From contig CP141126.1 in the NCBI GenBank assembly GCA_035236585.1, forward strand, positions 10,305,001-10,369,000: DNA of 64,000 nucleotides. The letters run 5' to 3'. Shown in pieces: positions 13,001 to 23,739 of this stretch (its first letter is position 1; each line of letters begins with the position of its first letter). Under the pieces are notes generated by a model. The model made no database searches, was not told the DNA's origin, and saw only the letters and a program-made list of their open reading frames with translations. Source of the stretch: Warburgia ugandensis. Its lineage: Eukaryota; Streptophyta; Magnoliopsida; Canellales; Canellaceae. Made by a program: the position numbers and the translations under genes.

Positions 13001-14772
13001 GACTCTGACTTGAGATGACCTAAATTTGACATGAGATGTAATGAGATGATTTGAAAATTCGACTTACCAACTAGTTAAGATAAAATAATTTTCATCTCAA
13101 CTCATCTCATGCATGCACTGCTAATAGTGTGATACGGCCCGTTTGTTTCTCTCTCTCTGTTCTATCACACCGCTGATATAGCCTATCTTATGTCATTACA
13201 GCTCAGTTCCCTCCATCACAAGCACCTGTTAACTTCGGATTTTCCGACCATGAGTTGGAAAATAAGGAGGGCAAGTTTTCGAAGAAATCCCCGGGATCGA
13301 TAGGGCCTGCAGTCGGAGGGAATAGGTCCCATAATGCAGGCTCATGTGGCAGCCTGCCATAGTCAGCCTCCGCTAGCGTGGAGGGTTCCCCTCAGTACGT
13401 CTATAATAAGTGGTGATAAATTTTGTAAATAGAACAATAAAAACACTAAAGAAAGAGGTGTTGGCTGAAAGCCGTCTATTGCGGTTGGTCGTAGATAATA
13501 AGGTGTTTCTTTTCCTTATGCTTGCTAGTTTGAAGGTTTGGGTAGCACTTTTTCTTTTACTAGGGAAAATTTAAATATATTTAGAAATTAGGATAGTAAA
13601 TTTGAGATAGTTTGCTTCATATTTTTCTATGCCATAAAAATAATAATAAAAGAAAAAGCGGTATCTATTCGTAATCATAAAACAAAGAGGATGTCTTACT
13701 TTATGACCACTTGTCCATTAGAAAGAAAAAAAAAAGAAGAAGAAGAAGAGGAAAAAACCGCTCCTTAACGCAGTCAGTCAATCCCTCCTAACCACTCTAT
13801 GTAACTTTTCATCTCTATCTTTCTATGGAACTTTGGTTCCTAATCGTGGCATACCCTTTCCAGTCAAGGGATCTGATTCAATTTTGGGGTTAACACAAGT
13901 GGATCTGACCAAATTGATGGTCATCGATCAAGGTCTGTCCGACATGTAGCCAGGTTCAATTCACCATTACTTTTGCTTGGAAAATTGTTGTTTAAAATAT
14001 TAATTGTTCTGAAGCATGACATAATTGCAACCTTTCCATGAAAGATCTATCAGGCGATATAAAACAAACTGCAATAAAGAAAATATGTAATAAGATGCTG
14101 ACAGATAATGCTACTGGGCCAATTAGCTTGACTGTAAATGCATACAAGAACCCTCCCTTAGCATTTTGTGTGAGTGCTTGAAAATCACCAGTCAACAGCT
14201 AGATCATTGTTTCCACTATCATATCTCTGGTTGGCCCCATCTATCCCGGACCGTAGATACTTCAAGTGACTTCCCGTCACTGGCAATTGAGTGGGGTCCA
14301 ACAGATACACTGCACAACGTGACATTTTTTATTTGGGATAGATTAACGGCCAAGATCCATTTCTTTTAACAGCAAGTATTCTGCTTAAGAGAATCTAGGA
14401 AAGCCAAAAAATCACATACGGGTGGAGATCATAAACATTCAATCATAGCGTAAGCGAAGGAATAAACAATGAAGAGGTTAAGTAGCAGCGAACAAGTCAG
14501 ATAAAAGTTACAAAGGAAGCAACTAAAGACAAATAAGGGCGGGGCACGTTACGTGGGCCGGCAATAAAAGCCCATTAAAGAATTCTCAACTGCACCACTT
14601 CGGAAGAAAGCTGTATCGTTTGTCACTGTTCAAACTTTGCAACATCAAACACTCTACAACATTGCTCTCCTTATCTTTTCTCATCTATTCCCATATACAA
14701 AAATGAGAAATTTTGGGGTTTGAATGACAAACCAGACATCTTTCTTCCTTTCACAATTTCAGTATTTCATGA
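10084..14772. other. 4.7-kb intergenic region, no supported gene
   Basis: I found no gene. Two overlapping short frames at 10,711-11,179 (one containing GGKLILDVASACLKAIKSC) have no family match I know, so I do not call them. A stretch at about 13,000-13,115 is rich in GAGATGA / CTCATCTCA words in both orientations and resembles the edge of a small foldback DNA transposon, but I could not delimit it. A GC-richer patch lies at 13,240-13,390 and an AAG-rich run at 13,727-13,752. Nothing else stands out. Confidence 0.5.
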
Positions 14773-15468
14773 TTACAAGTCGAAAAATTGATTGAAGAGA
14801 TCAAAAGGCGGAGTGGGAGAAGTTACAGGCGTTGAAAGGAAGCCTAAAGGACTGGGCATGAAGGTGTTATCTATGTAGTTCTTGTTGCCATGGAAGAATG
14901 GGCTGAAATCATGTATGAAGCTGAGAGAATTCGGGTCCAGCGACGGCGAGAAGAAATTAGGTGATATCGGCGGTAGAGATGATGGAACCGGCGATAAGAT
15001 CCCAGGCATCGAACCGCCTCGATCCAAGTTCGTGGGTATTTCCAGCTGATCCACAATATCCAAGCTGTCCGTCATCATCTTCTTGCCCTCGGAAGGCTTT
15101 CCTTTCTCAATTGTGGCCAATTTGGCTGCAGGAGAAAGTGCACCACTGGGAAGATATGAGGAAGACCCCAATTTGGACTGCGGAGATGATACGGAAGCTG
15201 ATGATGATGAGGAGGAGGAGCCCGTTAAGCGTTGCACCAATGTCATGAAGTCGTCAACATTGGTATGAATTACCTTAGGAGAGACGGTGTAGATAATAAC
15301 TGGTGGCCGGATTTGAGTTGCAGGTTGAGAAGGCTGCTGGGATCCCGGCACAACTGGAGGTTTCTTGATCTTGTAGGAGTCTTTTCGGACTTTAAGGGGC
15401 GTGGGCCGGGGTCCTTGGAGTTCTCTTCTCGGCGATGGCTTTCCGATGGGCACTTCCGGCGGGTCCAT
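14773..15468 (-). CDS. MKS1: VQ-motif protein, MKS1 (VQ21) type
   Basis: A single-exon gene of 231 residues. I start it at the ATG at 15,468, giving MDPPEVPIGKP, because the family begins at that point; the open frame extends upstream with no conserved residues. The conserved MKS1 N-terminal block GPRPTPLKVRKDSYKIKKPP is at residues 19-38. The VQ motif FMTLVQRLTG is at residues 74-83, preceded by VIIYTVSPKVIHT, a serine run follows, and there are about ten SP dipeptides spread to the C terminus (LSPAAK, LSPVPS, ISPNFF, FSPSLD). In Arabidopsis MKS1 is a nuclear substrate of the MAP kinase MPK4 and binds WRKY25/33 in defence signalling; SP dipeptides are the minimal MAP-kinase sites. The VQ family assignment is very firm and the MKS1 subgroup firm. 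Orthology and kinase targeting are inferred. Confidence 0.92.
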   Translation of the reverse strand: MDPPEVPIGKPSPRRELQGPRPTPLKVRKDSYKIKKPPVVPGSQQPSQPATQIRPPVIIYTVSPKVIHTNVDDFMTLVQRLTGSSSSSSSASVSSPQSKLGSSSYLPSGALSPAAKLATIEKGKPSEGKKMMTDSLDIVDQLEIPTNLDRGGSMPGILSPVPSSLPPISPNFFSPSLDPNSLSFIHDFSPFFHGNKNYIDNTFMPSPLGFLSTPVTSPTPPFDLFNQFFDL

Positions 15469-15770
15469 GGTGAAGGGGAGGGAGAGGGGAATGTTCCAGT
15501 GGAACAAGGCATTTCCATCCAAAACTATGAATGAAAATATAACTATCGACCTATGAATATTTAAAAGCCCTGAAGTCAATGGGTGAAATGAGGGGATTAA
15601 AGAAGAAAACCTTGGTTTTGACCCATAAAAATGGCCAGGGCTCGAGGGAGGAGGAAAGAGCGCGTGCCACCTCAGATCGATGTTAGTTGACGTAGACGTC
15701 CGGTGGCTGTTACGGACTTTCTTAGCAGCTACTTTCTGGGCCCCAACCGCTTCCCACTTGGACATAGTAG
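15469..15770 (-). promoter_or_regulatory. Putative promoter/5' leader of the VQ gene with W-box-like sites
   Basis: A TATA-like TTTTAAATA lies near 15,558-15,566 on the minus strand, about 90 bp before the start codon. W-box cores are at 15,574-15,579 (TTGACT on the minus strand), 15,618-15,623 (TTGACC on the plus strand) and 15,687-15,690 (TTGAC). The last is fused to a TGACG/GACGTC element at 15,688-15,700, of the type bound by TGA bZIP factors. Such sites suit a defence gene, but these are short motifs read by eye. Confidence 0.4.
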
Positions 15771-15971
15771 TTGGATCCCTTTCCTAATCCTAAAAGACTA
15801 TCAAAGCTACATCTAGAACTGTTGATCTCATCTTATTGGATAATCCAAGCGCCTCGGTTTATCTGTCGATTCCAACAGTTAACTATATTCTTGATTTTTG
15901 TTGGATTAAGTAATGAAATAACCTACTGGGACCTCTTTTGGTGGTTGAACCGACTTGGTTGAAACTTATAC

Positions 15972-16012
15972 AGAAGGGGCAAACCACAGGGTCAACAGTA
16001 CGCAGCCTTTGC
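15972..16012 (-). mobile_element. Short Au SINE fragment
   Basis: GAAGGGGCAAACCACAGGG followed by TCAACAGTACGCAGCCTT matches the middle of an Au SINE in reverse orientation. Only about 40 bp remain, with no ends and no target duplication. Confidence 0.6.
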
Positions 16013-16632
16013 TGGTTGGAAATTTTTTTTCTCGACAAGTAACCGAAAAACAAAGGATAGAAAATGCTTCTCGGGCAAAAAAATGAGAGAGAACATTGAC
16101 AGAGAATGATGTTTTCTTAGTTTGAGAACATGGAATGGGTTTGGGGAATCGAGTCAAGCATTTGAATTGGCGACTAACTCGACCGAGTGATGAAATGAGT
16201 TTTCGTATAACCAGGAGGAACCTCATTAACTAGGTCTAACCTTTTGCATTCCTCTATTGACTCGGTAAAGCAAACTATGTCGACTAAGCAATTTCATGAT
16301 TGACTCTAGAATCTGGAAGACGAGATTTGAAACATTCATCTCTCTTCACAACTTTTGCCTTCGTCAAAATATAAGAGTTCGCGGAAAGCACCCTTGGATC
16401 TCTAGTATGACCCTCAACTTTCAGGGTCCACAATGGGCCGACATGGTTCTGGTCCCACTGCCAATGGCCAGATGAATATCCCGTCAGACGTACAACAAAA
16501 ACCAGCCATCTGAAAGAGAAACAGACCAGCTAATGAATCTTAAGAACCTTACAAACGACTACTTTTCACGCATTATTATTGAATATTCCTTCCTTCCTAT
16601 TATTGGTATTCTAAACCTTACTACTAATGTAA

Positions 16633-16851
16633 AATTCCAAGCTGCTCATTGAGGGTGACTCCAAGAACGTTATCTCTTGGACGAATTGCAGTGATTCAGT
16701 CCCCTGCAGATTTATTTATACAGTAGACCTAATTCTGCAAAGGATAGAAGACAGCGAAACCACTTTCAATCATGTTCTCAGATCGGCCAACTGGGTTGGC
16801 GATGATTTGGCCAAGCTGGGTGTGGAACTGGATTTCTTCACAACTCTCTAA
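16633..16851 (+). mobile_element. L1-type LINE remnant: C-terminal RNase H domain
   Basis: An uninterrupted frame of about 70 codons (16,642-16,851) reads LLIEGDSKNVISWTN, then FIYTVDLILQRIED, then FNHVLRSANWVGDDLAKLGV. That is the end of the RNase H domain of plant L1-type LINEs (GDS...HV.R.AN..ADDLAKLG). The usual catalytic-region VAD reads VGD here. The rest of the element is not recognisable on either side, and the frame is closed by a TAA soon after the domain, as in intact elements. Confidence 0.75.
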
Positions 16852-17595
16852 TCTTCTTTCTCGTCTCATCTATTATGTATCCTATTTTGTAGCTTGACAT
16901 CTCGGTCCTTTTCTATGATGATATGATCAATCGATCCTCATTCAAAAATAGAAAAATGAAATTCTAGGTCTATTTACCGACTAGAATAGATAAAGACATG
17001 ATTTCTTCTAAATTTTCCAAACACAGAAAAAAGCTTACGAGTTATAATGGCCGACGCATGTGTCTATTTCACTTGGATAATTGCTTGCGCCCAGCGATGA
17101 GTCACAAAGCAAACTATAACTAACAGGCTGTCCTAAATCTTAAATCTAGGCTGACAAGGGGGAAAGTGTCCCCAGCAACCAGCAACCGAGCCTACTAAGA
17201 AGAGAGACCTTGGTCTGCCAATCAACTGTGCTAGACGGCTTTTGACAGGAAAATCAATTGTTAGTGACCCTAAATTTTCTTTTTTCTTTTTCTACACATA
17301 AATGCACCAATTAGTCATTGAATCATGGTCTTGTCAAATACTTCTTCAGTTTGTGAGGTATTTCCTGGAGTCTTTATAAGTTACCGTAAGGGACATACGT
17401 AAACACATCTGAGTGCTTTCTTCTTCTTGTTTCATTTTTATTTTTTATAAATGATTGATCTCCCCTACGATCAGTACGTTAAGACTAAAGTATCTTGGTA
17501 AATAAGAAGTCATTAGACAATTTTTTGAAAACTTTGTTGCTTAGGATTAAGAAAGGTAGTCTTGAAGTGGTGAAGTTTTTAGATGGTTAAACAAC

Positions 17596-17596
<1 letters not shown>
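16852..17596. other. Intergenic DNA, nothing recognised
   Basis: Mixed-composition sequence between the LINE scrap and an AG microsatellite. I see no coding frame with a family motif, no repeats with a clear period and no RNA gene. Confidence 0.5.

Positions 17597-17666
<70 letters not shown>
17597..17666. repeat. (AG)35 microsatellite
   Basis: A pure AG dinucleotide run of about 70 bp. Confidence 0.98.
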
Positions 17667-17669
<3 letters not shown>

Positions 17670-19305
17670 GTAAAGTATGTTGAATTATTGATAGGAATAG
17701 AGAGCAGCCACCATTTTTGAAGAAATTAAGCTAGTTGAAGCATCAACTTCATTTACTTAGTTCATGTTCTATATAAAATTCGCATGGTATAAACAAAGTC
17801 ATTCTAATTGCCATTGGTTTGGCTCTCGGCAAGTTCGTGGAACTCCTTGGTCGTAAGTGGTTATTCACCAGAATATGAAACTTAAAATGATAAGATAAAG
17901 CCGCTTCCCATAATTTTCTGTTGTACAGAGTAGTATCACGTGTATCCAGACCTCACCTTCCGACGACCTCTTTTTTAACGAGTATTGTTCTATCACAGTG
18001 AACCCTAGAGATGGTCAAACCCTCGACAGAGTTAGTTGAACCAAAACTAGTAACTTCTTATACTAAGTTATGAGAATGCTACGGTGGGGTGCCATCTTTC
18101 ATATATAATGGGCCCAGCTGTCCTTGATCACCCTTGTTCACGTGATTTCGTCTGCTTTGGGTATCTGGTGACCCAGAAACCATGCCCATTGGGTGGTTCC
18201 ATCTATACGAATCCAACATCATTTTGGACTATAAAATTTGTATGACCAGCTATTCACATCCAACGACCAAAACATACGTTTTTCTGAATGCTAGAGCTGT
18301 TCAATCAGGTGAACGGCCTAGATCAACCACAGTACGAGCTCATTATTTAAAAGGGGGACCTCTCACGGTAATTCAACATGAGCTCGTGTCCTACTCTCTT
18401 CCAAGCAGGGTTTTTATACATAGCTTGGTGCATGGATTTAGGAGCACTAGAAGTGAATATGTATGGGGCTACTTTTTGTCATCTGATTGGTCCGACTTGG
18501 ATTGGATGTCTAGTATCCAAAACGTCGAGTGCTGGAAAGACTAGCATTTGAAAATTTGTAGCTTTGATCACAGGATACAGAGGCTTAGAATAGAAACTCT
18601 GTTTAAACAAGAATCGTCCAAGCGTTGCGATTGTTGGTCTAGAAGATATCCGAAGTTGGAGGAATCAGAGTAGGTCCGATCGTCCAAGCGCGCCCCTCCA
18701 TACAGAAGTGGAGTATATACGGCCGCTACCATTGGCCTAGCGCTCTAAAATAGCTTCTGGACTCGATGTTAGGTAGGCCATCACACAAGAAACATGCCAT
18801 TTGGCTGATCTTCACAACTTTTTATGACCTTGGAAAGGGATGAATTGCAGAGTTTGCTAAAGAAGAGTCGAGATTACAAACTTAACTTCACCGATTGGAC
18901 AATATTTCTGGTTGACTTGGAAAAAGGGAAAAATAAAAGCGGAATGCTATCCCATTGTGTTCCACGACCGACTACGAACCCCATCTACCGAAATCTCATG
19001 TTTGAATAATCTGACCAGTCTATCTTGTTCAATCTTGTTCAGCCTCTTTTAAAATAGGCTAAATACTAAAATTCATGTCTGTTAAATAATTTTAATAAAT
19101 TTTTTTTTTTGCATTAAAATTATAGCCATTATAATTTTCAAGGCAAAAAACTAGTAGCTGGAAGAGTGCAAAGTTACTAATTCACATATTGAAGAATATT
19201 TTTGGATGACCTGGAAAAAGGATAAAAAAGAAAATAAAAAAAGAGAGGATATATAGTTCTAATTTAAGGAGGAGGGTGCATCAGGTTGTCAGCCTGCATG
19301 AAATT
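17667..19305. other. Intergenic DNA, no supported gene
   Basis: The longest open frame (18,182-18,544, 120 codons) has no motif, no splice partner and no upstream promoter that I can see, so I do not call it a gene. No repeat or RNA structure recognised. Confidence 0.5.
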
Positions 19306-19309
19306 TTTT

Positions 19310-20795
19310 GACAAATCCTATGACATGAAACTCAAGATTAAAACATTCACTCAGGTTGGGGCTTTCTTGTAAGCAACGCATTGAATCAAATCCTAGATGC
19401 AATGAGAAATAAGCAAGGGCTATTAAGGTGTTTCCCTGTAAACGACGTGCTATATTAGATCTTGGGTCAGTGAAAATTGGTAAGGACTTATAGAACATTC
19501 CCTCGAAAGCGATGCTCTACATTAGAACTCAGGTGCAGTGAGAAGACGGGTTTTTGTACCATTATAGATGTGCACAGGTAAAGAGACTAGCTTAGGAGAA
19601 TAAGAATCGTACTGTCACATGTAATATAGGCACATTGACATGTAAGAGTTTGGAGTTAAGAGATATGATGAAAGATAGAGAGTCAATATATCTTGTTTCT
19701 AAGAAACCAAGTGAAAGGGGCTAAAACTAGAAAATTTGGTAGGTATAAGCTCTACTACATGTGACCTAGAAGTCATGGGTCATAGGCATGAAAATAGCCT
19801 ATTGTAAGGATACAATGTAAGGCTGTATACTATAGACCCTTTGTGGTTTGCCACCTTTGCAAATCCCGCACATGCAAGAACTTTGTTCATCAGGCTGCCC
19901 ATTTTAAGCTTATAGGAAAGATAATAATAGAAATGACATACATATAGCCTTGGATACAGAATTAAAGGATAAAGTTATAGACATTAGAAGAATTAGTAAT
20001 ATAATTCTACTAATAAAACTTGTTGTAAGAGATAAGATCATAAATGTTATAAGCGTAGACACCCCATGTCAAGGATTGAAAGATAGATTTGAAAGATAGT
20101 TTTGAGAAGATATAGAGGAAGTAATGCTAGAAATTTCTAATACAAACGGATATTTTTAGGAGCAAACTTAAATGGTCATGTAAGAAAAGAAAGAGAAGGA
20201 TATGATGGGGTACATCGAGGTATGATGTTAGAGAAAGAAATGAGATAGGGAAAGCTACCTTCAATTTTACTTTGGTATATAATCTAGGGCTAGCACACAC
20301 ATATTTTGAGAAGAATGATGAACACTTATTAACCTTTAAAAGTGGATAATAAAAAAGTCGAATAAACTCTATCCTACTAAGGAATACTAAAAGATCTATA
20401 TGTGAGACTTGTAAGTTGATACCTGGCTAGAGTTTAACCACACAACATAGGTTAATGGTTGTGAATATTTACACTAAGAGATGGAAAAAAGAAAATAAAC
20501 TTAATAGGTATCCAAAAACTAAATGGTGGAACTTAAAAGAAGAGAAGATAACATCATTCACTAACAAGTTAATGGTAGAAAGAAAGTAGAACAATAAAAC
20601 AGAAGTAAACACTATGTGAACTAATATACCTGAGTCCATTAAGAAAGTGGCAAAAGATGTTATATGAGCATCTAAAGGTAAAAGGTAACTAGTAAAAAAA
20701 ACTTGGTGGTGAAGTGAAAAAGTACAAAAGTTGTTCAAGAGAAATGCATATACTTTAAAGCATGATAAAGGACTTGCAACATCCAACCAAAAAAA
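19310..20795 (+). mobile_element. RTE-type LINE copy A (5' part), with nested SINE
   Basis: It begins with three ~70-bp repeat units in the leader, each with an A(A/G)GCGA(C/T)...(C/T)T(A/C)...ATTAGA core and a GTGCAGTGAGAA-like end. It continues into an endonuclease-like region (GANLNGHV at about 20,160-20,190, then EHLLTFKSG at about 20,320-20,345). The same order and wording are found in copy B at 55.0-58.2 kb. The frame is broken in several places. The reverse-transcriptase half and the GAT-repeat tail are missing, so the copy is 3'-truncated. An Au SINE interrupts it at 19,758-19,906. Confidence 0.8.
19758..19906 (+). mobile_element. 5'-truncated Au SINE nested in RTE LINE copy A
   Basis: GTGACCTAGAAGTCATGGGT, ATAGCCTATTGTAAGG, AAGGCTGTATACTATAGACC and CAGGCTGCCCATTTT follow the Au order from the B box on. 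The equivalent site in LINE copy B (around 55,446-55,460) reads straight from GGTATAAGCTCTAGTA into GAAAGGATAATAACAG, so copy B shows the empty site. A weak duplication (TAAGCT) flanks the insert. Confidence 0.8.
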
Positions 20796-21669
20796 AAAAA
20801 CAAATAAAGTGGAAACACACATGTGTATATATATAATATAATAAAATAATAAACATTAAACAAATAAAAAAAGGGAAAGAGAAAACAGAACTTATGGTCT
20901 GTTTCTCAAACCCGATAGAAAGGAGAGAAACTGGAAGAGAGAAGAAGAAAAGAAGGAGAAGAAGAGGAAGGGAAAGGAGGAGAAGGGGCTCTGCACACTG
21001 CAGAAATCCTACCATGCCGAAGAAGAAAGAAGGGGGGTTTAGGAGTTTTGTATCACCAAAGTTGCAAGAGCTTGCCGAAGACGATGCCAGCTCGGATTAG
21101 TGATCCGAGCTGATCACTTTGCCCAGCACGATGAAACGATGCAACCCCTTTGGTTTCATAGTGATTGGACAAGAAACCACATTGGATCGAAGGGAAAATA
21201 GTAGGCCTGCAGAAATAGTCGCCATAATTTGCGGGCTATCGCCAGAGACGATGACAGTTCAAATCGTTGATCTAACCCGTTCATCTTGCATGGCTTACCT
21301 AGAAGAATAAAATCCCTAACATTATTGGGAGATCCGAAATCATTTTGACCGTCGATCAGAGGGGAACAGTGCACGCGATGTGGATCGTAGGATTTCATTT
21401 GAAATCAGTATTGATCTAGACCATCCAAGGGCGTAAGAAGCATGGAAGCATGCTTTGAAGGTAAAATCTATGAAGTCTTATTACCAATTTGTTGTATTTT
21501 GCTAAATTTGTACAATTTCATCTGAGATATAGGTTTTAGGGATAATATGACCGTTGAATTGTTAATCTATGCTTAGTAATGGATACATCTATACTCGATA
21601 TAGGTTAGATTTGACAAAATTTGTGATATGTGCGAGAAAATAGATTGGACAATCTAGACCGTCTGATCT

Positions 21670-21717
21670 GTCATTGTGTAAACAATGACATCCTGATGTC
21701 TGATCGATGATCAGACA
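21670..21717. repeat. Two adjacent perfect small hairpins within the LTR
   Basis: GTCATTGT-GTAA-ACAATGAC occupies 21,670-21,689 and TGTCTGATC-GAT-GATCAGACA occupies 21,697-21,717. Both stems are perfect (8 and 9 bp). Confidence 0.8.
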
Positions 21718-22361
21718 CCATAGATGGGTTATGAAACACTAAAATTAGAAGGATCATGATGAGTATGACTAGAATTGAAGATCAGATGTCAATTATAAGT
21801 GTTATGGAGCGATCCAATGATCGGTTCGTCTCCAAACTTCACGAGATGTTTGGGACTAACCCTTCATTGATTAAGGGGTATAAATTAAGAGGATCATGAC
21901 ATTAATTGATGAACAAAGACCAAATATGTTTGTCTAAATGTTAGAAAAGACATACATCTAGTATAGGATTGACTTGGTTAACTAGACGATCTGGGCTGTT
22001 GATCGAGGATTAACGGCCAGATCAATAAGTTATCTGAGTTGGTTACTTTGAGATGTGAGAACATTAAGTGATAGATGACTTGTGATGTGATAGATACATC
22101 AGAGCGCATAACGTGACATTATTTACGCGTCTGATTAGAGCATCGCGATTGTTGAGATAGGTGATCACATTTGGGATTTTCCTTTTGATTTCATCTATCA
22201 TGCCTTATAAAAATTCTTGAGGCATGTGTCTTATGCACTATTGTGATTTATTGAAATGCATTTAGTACTTCATATTTGTTATTGTAACATTTGATTTCAT
22301 GATCATCCATGTTTGATATATGATGGATTACACCTTATCATGGATCTTGACTGAGACCAAT

Positions 22362-22615
22362 GGGTGAAGCGGGTAAGCCGGATCTTGTACCGATTTGAGG
22401 GTGGTCCGATAGTTTTGGGTTAACAAGCTTCTGTTGGGAAATAGACTGATGCGGGGTGCACGTGAGGGACCTAGGGTCAGATTGTATCGGGTGAAGCCAG
22501 GTAAGCTGGGTCTCGTATCAATTTGAGGGCGGGCTGGTAGTTTTGGCTGATAGGCTTCCATTGGGAAATAGACTAATGCGGGCTACACGTGAGAGACTTA
22601 GGGTTGGAATGAGTA
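22362..22615. repeat. 127-bp diverged tandem duplication within the LTR
   Basis: GGGTGAAGC(G/C)(G/A)GGTAAGC begins at 22,362 and 22,489. Both copies share TTTGAGGG(T/C)GG, TAGTTTTGG, TTGGGAAATAGACT(G/A)ATGCGGG and CACGTGAG(G/A)GAC. Identity looks like roughly 80-85%. Confidence 0.85.
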
Positions 22616-23502
22616 CTCATTGCCATCGCCGTGAGTGTAGTTGAGGCAATCACAAGACTTATTTGTGCATGGCTTCCTATAATCACGGCATGCATTATTT
22701 GTTCTATAGATACAGACTTTTGGTTATAGTGATTGATGAGTATCCATGAGTTTCATGCATTGCACGTTATGATATTCAAATTTGATGACGATTTGCTTAG
22801 CGCATGATTTCTTGATTTATCAATTATGAATGATTGATGTTTCACATGCCTTGTATACTTTTATCTTATGAGATTTTGACATGATTATGATACTTCATGC
22901 CCTTTGAATTTATTTGTATTTATTATTAAATGTGAATCACTTACACAAGTATTGCTTTGTTTTGCAATGCCTCAGATTTTGAAACATGATAGCACTAAGG
23001 GCAAGTAGGTATAGCAGCATTGACTAAGCAAGAACCTCGAGGATTATTTATCTTTTTGTACATCAAAAACTGATTTAGTATATGTCTCTTGGACTTGTGT
23101 TTAGATTAGTTGGGTTGTACATAGATGTTGATATTTTGGATAAATTGGACCTATACTACTCGTATAATGTACCTTTATTTGCCAATGGGTGTATGACGTG
23201 GTGATCATGGATAGACCCTAGGGGAATATATACTTATTATTCTTATTATTATCTTTTCACGCTGTGTATGATTTTTCGTGGTTTTACTTTGAGCATGCTC
23301 AGTGCATTGACGATTTGACTTATGTTTATTGTCGTGGTTTTGAATATGGGATGAACCTAGGGAATTTCTTTTGAACGCTGCATTATTTATGTTAATTGCA
23401 AGTTTTACTTTCAGGGATCCTGCCTATTTTATAAAACGTATTATTATTACTATTTATGAATTTGGAAAAAAAGGTTTAGAAAAAACTCGGGGTGTCATAG
23501 TT

Positions 23503-23514
23503 TGGTATCAGAGC
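23503..23514 (+). other. Primer-binding site for initiator tRNA-Met
   Basis: TGGTATCAGAGC, the canonical plant LTR-element primer-binding site complementary to the 3' end of initiator tRNA-Met, starts five bases after the LTR end. It fixes the LTR orientation as plus. A short proline/alanine/serine-coding stretch (about 23,640-23,735) could be the start of gag, after which similarity to an element is lost. Confidence 0.9.
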
Positions 23515-23739
23515 CCAAGTTTATTCTATCATCACCACTTTAAGGGTCTAATTAGATTGATAGCCAATGAGTTCACAATGAAACTGAGATAGGAGAAATA
23601 CTTATATGATGTGATATTGAAGCTTTAAATAAATAGTTCCTCGAAGAAAGACTAGGTCCACCCCCGCTTCACCAATTGCCGCTCCTGCCGAGTCATCAGA
23701 GCAAGGGTCCCATGACATAGACTTAGTAGCCCAATGGTA

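Larger units (their letters stand above)
20900..23497 (+). mobile_element. LTR of a Ty3/gypsy-like element, related to the 3-kb LTRs in this window
   Basis: The right end, CTCGGGGTGTCA at 23,497, is followed by a primer-binding site. About 530 bp before the end lies the stem-loop ATTGCTTTGTTTTGCAAT, as in the solo LTR at 27.8-30.8 kb, and GGATAGACCCTAGGG also matches that LTR. The left end is not clear; 20,900 is a guess at where RTE LINE copy A has ended. The segment also contains a 127-bp duplication and two small hairpins. Only a short piece of internal region follows, so the element is broken and old. Confidence 0.6.

Noticed and set aside
15469-15765. N-terminal extension of the VQ protein to an upstream ATG
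   Set aside because: The extra 99 codons are not conserved in type, while MDPPEV at 15,468 matches the known family start.
18182-18544. 120-codon open frame
   Set aside because: No recognisable domain, no promoter or splice context; chance frame in intergenic DNA.
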